DNA of 5,605 nucleotides from Thermomicrobiaceae bacterium (GTDB taxonomy: Bacteria; Chloroflexota; Chloroflexia; Thermomicrobiales; Thermomicrobiaceae): contig SKTL01000521.1 of the NCBI GenBank assembly GCA_007122555.1, positions 1 through 5,605 of the forward strand, read 5' to 3'. The notes under the pieces were generated by a model, which saw only the letters and a list, made by a program, of their open reading frames with translations, searched no databases and was not told where the DNA came from. Every line of letters begins with the position of its first letter. The first letter of the stretch is position 1. Positions 1-5,319 of this stretch are shown here, piece by piece. The translations under genes and the position numbers were made by a program.

Positions 1-2
1 CC

Positions 3-332
3 GGAGCACGACTCGACGTTTCCTGGGAAGGGGCGGTAACCGGCGCCCTGTCCGGGCGAATCGGGGGTATCGACTATCTGTATGTCCGTCCTGACGGGCG
101 AATAGAGTTGCACGTCCACGGGATTATCACCACAGAGGACGACGCGCGCATCGCCTTTATCGCGCCCGGGGTGGCGACAATCAACGACGATGGAACAGCC
201 CGGCTATGTGAAAATGTGACGCTTCATACCGGATTTGAACAGTACGCCTGGGTCAATCAGAAGGCGCTCCGGGCAGAGGGCATTGTCAACCTCGGGACCG
301 GGCATATTTCCGTTCAGGTGTATGCGGCTTGA
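3..332 (+). CDS. DUF3237-like protein, C-terminal part (start outside window)
   Basis: This is an open frame running in from the left edge to a TGA at 330-332, giving 109 visible residues. The frame stays open to the edge, so the gene begins upstream; the in-frame TTG at 108 is only an internal leucine. The visible protein resembles the DUF3237 family, small beta-barrel-like proteins of unknown function: a 'YVRPDGRIELHVHGIITTEDDARI' type strand pair in the first half, matching the family's usual DGxxxLxxxxxLxTxDGAxI pattern, and near the end 'HTGFEQYAWVN', matching its FETGxxxYAWLN signature, then a short strand ending in VYAA. DUF3237 proteins are typically about 150 residues, so only 40-50 residues are probably missing. 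There is no signal peptide or membrane segment in the visible part. It converges on the URO-D-like gene and shares no visible regulation with it. The family assignment is from memory of motifs and is moderately sure; the biochemical role is unknown. Confidence -1.
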   Translation, partial: GARLDVSWEGAVTGALSGRIGGIDYLYVRPDGRIELHVHGIITTEDDARIAFIAPGVATINDDGTARLCENVTLHTGFEQYAWVNQKALRAEGIVNLGTGHISVQVYAA

Positions 333-640
333 CCAAGGCAACTCCTTACCTCGTCCGTCGTCCGTCCCGTGAGACTGAAACGGGCGAAGGGGACGAGCGC
401 GCGTCCGCTGCATCAAGGGCATGGCCAGGAACCGCGCCGGATAGCTCCAGGAGCAGTGGGGGCCGGGAATACCGCCAGGCAGCGCAATGACGACGCGTGA
501 CCCTGTGCCCAACGCGAGCGTCGTTTGCGCGGAAGGGGCGTTTCCCGTGGCGATCCCGAAACGATCGACAGGCTCTTCGTTGCGTGGCCCTGCCCCTCCA
601 GTTATCTGCTCCGGAGTCTTCAGCAGGGCCGCCTCAAGCG
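333..640. other. Non-coding intergenic stretch between convergent genes
   Basis: About 310 bases separate the stop of the DUF3237-like gene from the 3' hairpin of the URO-D-like gene. Several short frames stay open on the plus strand between about 487 and 758, but three overlapping frames are open at once, which is what GC-rich non-coding DNA produces. None has a convincing ribosome binding site, and their translations (rich in Pro, Ser, Arg and Ala) look like no protein family. No tRNA-like or IS-end-like structure is visible. The only structure noted is the nested inverted repeat at 350-397. The length is large for a simple convergent gap, so a decayed gene or an unrecognised small RNA cannot be excluded. 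Confidence -1.
350..397. repeat. Nested inverted repeat downstream of DUF3237-like gene
   Basis: The outer arms CTCGTCC (350-356) and GGACGAG (391-397) are perfectly complementary. Inside them CCCGT (366-370) pairs with ACGGG (380-384) around a 9-base loop. A tandem 7-base repeat TCGTCCG (351-357, 358-364) overlaps the left arm. The structure starts 17 bases after the stop codon at 332, so it may form at the 3' end of that transcript. No T-run follows, so it is not a standard intrinsic terminator. Confidence -1.
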
Positions 641-660
641 AAACACCCCCAAAGGGTTTT
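641..660 (-). terminator. Weak hairpin terminator for the URO-D-like gene
   Basis: On the minus strand, a few bases past the TAA at 669-667, the transcript reads AAAACCC-TTTGG-GGGTGTTT. This forms a stem of about seven pairs with one mismatch and a 5-base loop, and ends in a short T-run. Position and polarity fit an intrinsic terminator for the URO-D-like gene, but the stem is short and interrupted, so efficiency is doubtful. Confidence -1.
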
Positions 661-666
661 CAATTG

Positions 667-1683
667 TTATGCGCCGGCGCTCTGGAACCAGTCGCGAACC
701 GGCCGGAGCGTTGATTCCTGAACGGTATACGGCAGCACACAACTCGGGGCGACGATAATCGGATGCTCGCCAGCCTGAGCGATCGCGTCCTTGACTTCGT
801 TGATCAGGCCATCGATGTCGCCCGACGCGGCCGGGCCGATTCGATCAATGCCCGCCACCAGCGTCCGCTGCGTGAGATTCGCCGCGTCCTTGATAGGCGG
901 TCCGGACTCGCGATCGTGCCAGTTCACCGCGTGAATCGGGTACTCATTGGCAAGCTCGAACCGCGCGTTCGTGCCGTGGAGATGCAGCATCGTACACCAG
1001 TTGCGCTCGTCCTCCTTGAGAGCCTGGAGCACCCGGATGTCGTACGCGCTGCCGACGCGAGCGTACAACTCGTCGGACAGGCCGGCGTCACGCGATGCTT
1101 GCTGGGTAGCGAAGAAGAAACCGTCCGCGCCGGCGTCGAGACACGCCCGGCCGAACGCGATGACGTCTCCGGTGAAGAGTTCCAGCGCCGGATGAACGGC
1201 GTCCTCATCGGTGCTGAGGTGGTCGTTCAGGGCGCTGCCAACCAGCTTATGAGCCATTGATACGGGACTGAAAATCGTTTGAAGCACGGGAACATCAGGT
1301 CCGACCTTCTCCCGAACCTGCCGCACGACCTCGACCTGTTCGGCGAGTATGCCCTCCGAGGGACTTGCCGACGTTAACTTCGCCCAGTCGCTGGGCGACG
1401 AGATCGGGGTCGTCTTGAGCTGAGTCGTCCCGCTGTCACCAGGAGCGAGTTCGATCGTTGCGCCGTAGTCGAGCACGGAGTACATCCCGGTCGGCATCAA
1501 CTTGATCAGGTCAACGTCGAACTTCTGATGGAAGTCGACAGTCGCGTTGACGAGTCCCTCAACGGTGCGGTCCGTCTCCGGAAAGTGATGCCAGAGCGTA
1601 AACGGGACACGGTCTGCGGACGTTCCGGCGAGGGTGGCCCGTACCCGTTCCTTCTTGGTCATAGCCGATTGATTCGAGGTCAT
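667..1683 (-). CDS. Uroporphyrinogen decarboxylase-superfamily protein (URO-D/MtaA-like)
   Basis: This 338-residue cytoplasmic protein has the URO-D (PF01208) TIM-barrel fold pattern. The N-terminus 'MTKKERVRATLAG..ADRVPF' matches the usual 'KERvlaaLxGexxDRvPv' opening of the superfamily. Further on are a repeated barrel strand with 'GADGFFFATQ' near the middle, HLHG at residues 234-237, NWHDRE at 254-259, VAGID at 276-280 and 'APSCVLP' at 312-318. True haem-pathway UroD carries a substrate-binding RQAGR loop near the N-terminus; here the equivalent place reads 'TLWHHFPETDRT', so haem synthesis is unlikely. MtaA/MtbA/CmuA-type methyltransferases in this superfamily bind zinc through His-x-Cys plus a distant Cys. 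Here the equivalents appear to be His234-x-His236 and Cys315. The length is normal for the family. The ATG at 1683 is preferred because GGGA lies 7 bases before it, whereas the second ATG (codon 8) has no ribosome binding site. It has its own promoter and is divergent from the binding-protein gene. The substrate is unknown; methyl transfer is only an inference. Confidence -1.
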   Translation of the reverse strand: MTSNQSAMTKKERVRATLAGTSADRVPFTLWHHFPETDRTVEGLVNATVDFHQKFDVDLIKLMPTGMYSVLDYGATIELAPGDSGTTQLKTTPISSPSDWAKLTSASPSEGILAEQVEVVRQVREKVGPDVPVLQTIFSPVSMAHKLVGSALNDHLSTDEDAVHPALELFTGDVIAFGRACLDAGADGFFFATQQASRDAGLSDELYARVGSAYDIRVLQALKEDERNWCTMLHLHGTNARFELANEYPIHAVNWHDRESGPPIKDAANLTQRTLVAGIDRIGPAASGDIDGLINEVKDAIAQAGEHPIIVAPSCVLPYTVQESTLRPVRDWFQSAGA

Positions 1684-1725
1684 GAAGCGTTCCCAATCCT
1701 GATCATTGAACGTAGCCCAGCAATC

Positions 1726-1753
1726 AATATACCCCGCTCACGCGCGGTGTCAA
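1726..1753 (-). promoter_or_regulatory. Sigma70-type promoter of the URO-D-like gene
   Basis: Read on the minus strand, a perfect -35 hexamer TTGACA (1753-1748) is followed by a 16-base spacer and the -10 hexamer TATATT (1731-1726). Transcription would begin near 1719, giving a leader of about 35 bases before the ATG at 1683. The match to the consensus is strong and correctly placed; activity is inferred. Confidence -1.
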
Positions 1754-1774
1754 CTGGTGCGTCTACCAATATCT

Positions 1775-1802
1775 GCCGATCCCGCGTCGGCGACTGTCGG
1801 CG
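1775..1802. promoter_or_regulatory. Candidate operator: TCGGC/GCCGA repeats between divergent promoters
   Basis: Between the two opposed -35 boxes lies an inverted repeat, GCCGA (1775-1779), seven bases, TCGGC (1787-1791). It overlaps a direct repeat of GTCGGCG at 1786-1792 and 1796-1802 spaced exactly 10 bases, about one helical turn. The right copy ends 10 bases before the plus-strand -35. Three copies of one pentamer in this position suggest a regulator binding site, but pentamers of G and C recur easily in GC-rich DNA and no regulator gene is in view. Confidence -1.
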
Positions 1803-1812
1803 GATGACGCAA

Positions 1813-1840
1813 TTGACAGTACGACCCGGTCAGCTATAAG
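1813..1840 (+). promoter_or_regulatory. Sigma70-type promoter of the solute-binding-protein gene
   Basis: A perfect TTGACA (1813-1818) is separated by 16 bases from TATAAG (1835-1840). The start would fall near 1847, leaving an unusually long leader of roughly 130 bases before the ATG at 1980. The box spacing is identical to the opposing promoter at 1726-1753. Confidence -1.
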
Positions 1841-1846
1841 CTTGCG

Positions 1847-1870
1847 GCGCCATGACTGCTTGAGTGGCGC
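1847..1870 (+). promoter_or_regulatory. Leader hairpin at the predicted 5' end of the binding-protein mRNA
   Basis: GCGCCA (1847-1852) and TGGCGC (1865-1870) are perfect complements around a 12-base loop, right at the predicted transcription start. A near-repeat of the loop-side sequence follows: CCATGACTGC (1850-1859) and CCATGGACTGC (1878-1888). The hairpin could protect the mRNA 5' end or be a protein site. It resembles no riboswitch I recognise. Confidence -1.
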
Positions 1871-1967
1871 AGGAATTCCATGGACTGCGGGGCCGGGTCC
1901 TGTTCAACGAGACGAAAGTCAATCGACGGTTACAGCGACGGCGGAATTCAGCAGTACACACGTATTT

Positions 1968-1979
1968 GGGAGGAAATGT
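1968..1979 (+). promoter_or_regulatory. Strong ribosome binding site fixing the binding-protein start
   Basis: GGGAGGA at 1968-1974 closely matches the anti-Shine-Dalgarno complement, and its GGAGG core lies six bases before the ATG at 1980. This selects that ATG over the TTG-initiated extension back to 1842 and over the out-of-frame ATG at 1976. The Tat signal peptide begins properly only from this start. Confidence -1.
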
Positions 1980-3755
1980 ATGCCAGCTAATGATGAGAAC
2001 TACCACCGGATTTTGGGCTCGGTGCTCCAGCGGGACGTGAGCCGTCGTTCGCTCCTGAAGCGGGGCCTGGCGCTCGGGGTAAGCGTTCCGGTCGTTGCTT
2101 CCCTGCTCGCGGCCTGCGAGACGGATGACGACGATGACGAGCCGGTCGACGACGATGCCCCGGCAGTTGAGCCGGATGACGATGACGATGCTGTTGAAGA
2201 AGATGATGAAGTCGACGACGAAGAGCCGGACGTCGAAGATGATGACGAAGTCGACGACGAGGAACCGGTCGACGATGAGGCCGCCCGCTACGGCGGGACT
2301 ATGAACGTTGCGCTGACCGGAGATCCGCCAGGTATCGACATTCAGTGGATCCTGGGTGGTCACAGCACACTGCTCGGCATGCATATGTGGGAGACGTTGC
2401 TGACTTGGAACGAAGATTTCGAGACCGTCCCGGAACTGGCCGAGACGCTGGAAGTAAGCGACGACGGCCTGACCATCGATATTACGTTGCGTGAGGGTGT
2501 CCTCTTCCACAACGGTGAGGAAATGACAGCCGAGGACGTCATCGCGTCGCTCGATCGCTGGAATAATCTCAGCCCGCGCTCCGGAGGGTTCGGCGACACC
2601 TACGACGAGATGGAAGCGCTCGATGACTACTCGGTCCAGATCCGGATGAACGATTCGCTCGGCCCGCTGATGACCCTGATGTCGCGCTATCCAGGCTGCT
2701 GCGGGATCTATCCGGCTTCGGTGATCGAGGCGTCCGACGAAAACGATCTGGCCGAGATGGTCGGCACCGGTCCATACGAGTTCGTGGAGTGGGCGCCGGA
2801 TCAGCACATCCACATGCGACGATTTGAAGATTATGTTGGTCGCGATGAGGAAACGTCGGGATACGCCGGACGCAAGCACCAGTATCTGGATGAGATCTTC
2901 TTTATCCCGGTGCCGAACGAAGCCGCTCGTGTCGCGGGTCTGCAGGCCGGCGACTACCACTGGCTGCAGGAAGTCGGCACCGACCAGTACGAGGTGCTCG
3001 ACGATGACGAGCGGACGGTCGCGACCATTCCAGCGCCGACCCAGCCGATTGTCTGGATTCTCAACATGCAGGAAGGCATCTGTACGAACCAGACGCTGCG
3101 GCAGGCGTTGCTCGCCGCCGTGGACTGTCAGCAGGTGCTGCGGACCGGCTTCGCTGAGGGATTCTGGTTCCTGGATCCAAGTCCGGTGCTGGCGGACACG
3201 GCCTGGCATTCGAACGTCGGTGAGGAGTTCTACAACCAGGCCGATCCCGATCGCGCCCGCGAGCTGGCCGAAGAGGCTGGCTACGATGGTGAGCCGATCC
3301 GGTTCATGACCAGCAGCGAGCGACAGGCGCTGCACGACATGGCGCTGATCACGACCCAACAGTGGGAAGATGCCGGGTTCAATATCGATCTCCAGATTAT
3401 GGACTGGGCGACGCTGCAGGAGCGGCGTGACATTCCCGAAGAGTGGGACGTCTTCACCACCAACTTCGGGTTCTTCCCGGATCCAATCATGATTCCGAAC
3501 GTCGCCGGCTCCACCTGGACCGGATGGTGGGACACCGAAGAGAAGAACGAGCTGACCCGACGGTTCTGGACCGAGTCAGACTTCGACACACGGTTCGAGA
3601 TCTGGGAGGAGATCCAGCGGCTCTCCTACGAGGAAGTTCCGCAGATCGTGTTCGGGCACGCATCGGTGCTCACCGCGCACGCAGCCAGCCTGCAGAATCC
3701 GCCGGAGTACGTGCAGCTCGGGGCCTCGTTCTGGAACGCCTGGCTGGACGAGTAG
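1980..3755 (+). CDS. ABC-type extracellular solute-binding lipoprotein, family 5 (SBP_bac_5), Tat-exported
   Basis: This 591-residue protein is the extracytoplasmic ligand receptor of a peptide/nickel/opine-type ABC importer (PF00496 family). A twin-arginine motif SRRSLLK at residues 21-27 precedes a hydrophobic stretch and the lipobox LAAC with Cys46, so it is read as a Tat-exported lipoprotein anchored outside the membrane. Residues 47-101 are an extreme linker: 38 of 55 are Asp or Glu, with no Lys or Arg. The binding domain follows from about 104. The family signature spans 151-187 (PELAE ... DDGLTIDITLREGVLFHNGE ... TAEDV), and GTGPY is at 262-266. The mature domain has four cysteines (240, 241, 368, 383). 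The length is normal for the family once the linker is added. No permease or ATPase gene lies on either side: a terminator follows within 60 bases, so the gene appears monocistronic and must use transporter parts encoded elsewhere. Family 5 proteins bind di- and oligopeptides, but also sugars, opines and other solutes. The ligand cannot be told here. Confidence -1.
   Translation: MPANDENYHRILGSVLQRDVSRRSLLKRGLALGVSVPVVASLLAACETDDDDDEPVDDDAPAVEPDDDDDAVEEDDEVDDEEPDVEDDDEVDDEEPVDDEAARYGGTMNVALTGDPPGIDIQWILGGHSTLLGMHMWETLLTWNEDFETVPELAETLEVSDDGLTIDITLREGVLFHNGEEMTAEDVIASLDRWNNLSPRSGGFGDTYDEMEALDDYSVQIRMNDSLGPLMTLMSRYPGCCGIYPASVIEASDENDLAEMVGTGPYEFVEWAPDQHIHMRRFEDYVGRDEETSGYAGRKHQYLDEIFFIPVPNEAARVAGLQAGDYHWLQEVGTDQYEVLDDDERTVATIPAPTQPIVWILNMQEGICTNQTLRQALLAAVDCQQVLRTGFAEGFWFLDPSPVLADTAWHSNVGEEFYNQADPDRARELAEEAGYDGEPIRFMTSSERQALHDMALITTQQWEDAGFNIDLQIMDWATLQERRDIPEEWDVFTTNFGFFPDPIMIPNVAGSTWTGWWDTEEKNELTRRFWTESDFDTRFEIWEEIQRLSYEEVPQIVFGHASVLTAHAASLQNPPEYVQLGASFWNAWLDE
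2205..2267 (+). repeat. Imperfect 39-bp direct repeat within the acidic linker
   Basis: The linker codes the octapeptide DEVDDEEP twice, at residues 76-83 (2205-2228) and 89-96 (2244-2267), exactly 39 bases apart. The codons differ at a few third positions (for example GAT/GAC and GAA/GAG). This suggests linker growth by an old tandem duplication that has since drifted silently. Confidence -1.
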
Positions 3756-3814
3756 CCGCCTGTCTCTTCAAAGGCGCCTTCCGGCTCAGTCAGTTGTCAA
3801 CGGTGTAGACGAAC

Positions 3815-3848
3815 AAAACACCGCCCGGATCACTCCGGGCGGTGTTTT
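3815..3848. terminator. Bidirectional intrinsic terminator, 15-bp perfect stem
   Basis: AAAACACCGCCCGGA (3815-3829) pairs without mismatch with 3834-3848 around the 4-base loop TCAC. The stem has a GC-rich core and ends in T-runs on both strands. It sits 59 bases after the binding-protein stop and 81 bases after the M24 gene stop on the opposite strand, so it can end both convergent transcripts. Confidence -1.
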
Positions 3849-3929
3849 CTCGTGAGAGCCTGCGGCGTCGAGCCACGTGATCGTTCGTGTCGGAATGGAC
3901 GCCCGCGCCGGTCCGTCGCCAGAAACGTC

Positions 3930-5126
3930 CTAAAAGTTCCGGGCGATCTGGTCTTCGAGCTTTTTTGAACGCTTGGTGATGACCTCCGGTTTGTCCTTGC
4001 CGACGATGACGGTATCGTCCTGACGGAAGCCGCCGACGCCGTAGAGATAGATCCCCGGTTCGCTGGAGTAGACTTCGTTTTCCCAGAACGGGCGATACAG
4101 GAACGCCATGTCTTCCGGGTACTCGTGACCGGCGATGCCGATGCCGTGCCCGGTGCGATGGTTGATGTTGTCGCCGAATCCGGCCGCCTCGATCACCTGT
4201 TGAGCGGCGGCGTCCGCGTTGGCGACGGTGTTGCCGGCGTACATCTCCGCGGCTGCGGCCTCGTTGGCATCCGTCGCAGCCTGGAACGCTTTGATCTGCT
4301 GCTCGCTGCGCGGTTCGCCGACGAACAGGGTCCGTTCGGATTCAACGACCAGCCCGTTCATGCGGCCGATGATGATGTTGACGACCCCGTCGCCTTCTTC
4401 GAACTGCTCGGCGACATAGGCGCCGCTGCCGTGCGGGGCCGAGGAGTACGTGCCGCTGGATGACCGGACGCGTCCTTCCCATCGGTCTTCCGGGAAGCGG
4501 CGGGCGGCCTCTTCCGACATGATCTTCGCGATCTCGAAGTCGAACGCCTGCACGGTCAGCCCCGGCTTCACCAGGCTCATGTACTGATCCTGAGCATAGT
4601 CGGTCAGTTCGGCGCAGAGCCGGAAGATCTCGAGCTCCTCGGGGTATTTGACCATGCGCATGTTCTTCAGGTAGTTGGTGACATCGACGAACTCGACGTT
4701 GTCCATCTCGGACTTCAGCGGCTTCGGTCCGCCGCCTTCAACAGCGAAGAAGCCGCCCTCGATCCCGCGTGAGCGCAGCTTTTCGGCCAGAAGCCGGCCC
4801 CACTGCTCCACGGTGTAGGTGCGTGGATAGGCCCGTGGATGCTCGATGTAGATCTCGTAGTCCTTGATGTAGAGCGTGTCCCGCTCTTCGGCGAACTTCA
4901 GGTGATTCGTCGAGAGCTCGTTCATGATCAGAAACGGGTCGCCGTCGGTCGGGATAACCGCGGCCACCGGGCGTTCCCAGGGGGCGACATCGAGATGGAA
5001 CCCGGAGACCATGTAGAAGTTCTCCGGCGTGGTGACAATCAGCGCCTCGAAACCTTCTTCGTCCAGATACTCTTTGATGCGTTTCTCTCGGTCGGCGAAG
5101 ACTTTTTCGGGGACGAAGTTCGGCAT
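3930..5126 (-). CDS. M24-family hydrolase (creatinase/Xaa-Pro peptidase-like)
   Basis: This 398-residue protein has two domains: a creatinase/prolidase N-terminal domain (about 1-160, including TTPENFYMVSGF at 32-43) and an M24 pita-bread catalytic domain (about 165-390). Conserved M24 landmarks are PHG with His232, SERT with Glu264, TGHGIG with His327, SEPGIY with Glu356 and GGFRQDDT at 365-372. Standard metallopeptidases use Asp, Asp, His, Glu, Glu as metal ligands. Here the first Asp position reads Ile251 (Asn250 beside it), the second Glu262, and the last Asp370, while His327 and Glu356 are kept. The xERT pattern and the length (creatinase is about 403 residues) point to the creatinase-like branch, which works without metal using an active-site His and Glu. 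It is probably cytoplasmic, as no signal peptide is seen. The ATG at 5126 is supported by AGAGAGG (5140-5134), seven bases upstream. It may hydrolyse a C-N bond in a creatine-like, ectoine-like or prolyl substrate; the exact substrate is unknown. Confidence -1.
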   Translation of the reverse strand: MPNFVPEKVFADREKRIKEYLDEEGFEALIVTTPENFYMVSGFHLDVAPWERPVAAVIPTDGDPFLIMNELSTNHLKFAEERDTLYIKDYEIYIEHPRAYPRTYTVEQWGRLLAEKLRSRGIEGGFFAVEGGGPKPLKSEMDNVEFVDVTNYLKNMRMVKYPEELEIFRLCAELTDYAQDQYMSLVKPGLTVQAFDFEIAKIMSEEAARRFPEDRWEGRVRSSSGTYSSAPHGSGAYVAEQFEEGDGVVNIIIGRMNGLVVESERTLFVGEPRSEQQIKAFQAATDANEAAAAEMYAGNTVANADAAAQQVIEAAGFGDNINHRTGHGIGIAGHEYPEDMAFLYRPFWENEVYSSEPGIYLYGVGGFRQDDTVIVGKDKPEVITKRSKKLEDQIARNF

Positions 5127-5133
5127 GGGTGAA

Positions 5134-5140
5134 CCTCTCT
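5134..5140 (-). promoter_or_regulatory. Ribosome binding site of the M24-family gene
   Basis: On the minus strand AGAGAGG occupies 5140-5134, followed by seven bases and the ATG at 5126-5124. It supports this start over any internal one. Confidence -1.
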
Positions 5141-5163
5141 CTGCTTCTCGAACCGGTCATTCC

Positions 5164-5202
5164 TTCGCGCGGCGAAAGTGCCCGACTGGATCCCCGCGCG
5201 AA
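5164..5202. promoter_or_regulatory. Inverted repeat in the leader of the M24-family gene
   Basis: TTCGCGCGG (5164-5172) and CCGCGCGAA (5194-5202) are perfect 9-base complements separated by 21 bases. The repeat lies 37-76 bases upstream of the M24 ATG. Its upstream arm overlaps GATATT on the minus strand (5206-5201), a possible but unsupported -10 box, since no good -35 is seen 16-18 bases before it. It could be an operator or a leader hairpin. Confidence -1.
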
Positions 5203-5276
5203 TATCGAGGGCATGGTAGCACGTTGTGGGTGGATAAGCCGTCCGGGGCGTGATCGAGGGGGACCGGCGAGGAGTT

Positions 5277-5301
5277 GGGGAAGGGCGAAAAACCCTTCCC
5301 C
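5277..5301 (-). terminator. Hairpin after the secreted-protein gene, possible terminator
   Basis: GGGGAAGGG (5277-5285) and CCCTTCCCC (5293-5301) form a perfect 9-bp stem. On the minus strand the 7-base loop is TTTTTCG, and the structure begins 19 bases after the TAG at 5322-5320. No T-run follows the stem on that strand, so it is not a textbook terminator. It may instead stabilise the 3' end or be a weak stop between this gene and the M24 gene. Confidence -1.
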
Positions 5302-5319
5302 GGTTTGTCAGACGAGAGA

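Noticed and set aside
487..758. Three overlapping short plus-strand frames between the first two genes.
   Set aside because: They are open simultaneously, lack good ribosome binding sites, have no recognisable protein content, and run into the 3' end of the opposing URO-D-like gene.
763..1260. A 165-codon plus-strand frame within the URO-D-like gene.
   Set aside because: It is an antisense shadow of a gene with clear family motifs; it has no family match and no ribosome binding site of note.
1842..1979. An N-terminal extension of the binding protein from a TTG at 1842.
   Set aside because: The predicted transcript starts near 1847, downstream of that TTG. The strong GGGAGGA site lies just before the ATG at 1980, and the signal peptide begins there.
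1830..3359. A 509-codon open frame on the minus strand, opposite the binding-protein gene.
   Set aside because: It mirrors the real gene. GAC/GAT-rich coding for Asp on the plus strand becomes GTC/ATC on the minus strand and gives an artificial Val/Ile-rich stretch. It has no family resemblance, while the plus frame has a Tat signal, lipobox and family signature.
4738..5214. A 158-codon minus-strand frame overlapping the M24 gene start.
   Set aside because: It is a frame-shifted shadow, Arg-rich and low in sense, overlapping the well-supported M24 N-terminal domain.
5230..5238. A single DnaA-box-like TTATCCACC on the minus strand near the M24 gene.
   Set aside because: One imperfect 9-mer with no second box and no AT-rich unwinding region does not support a replication origin.
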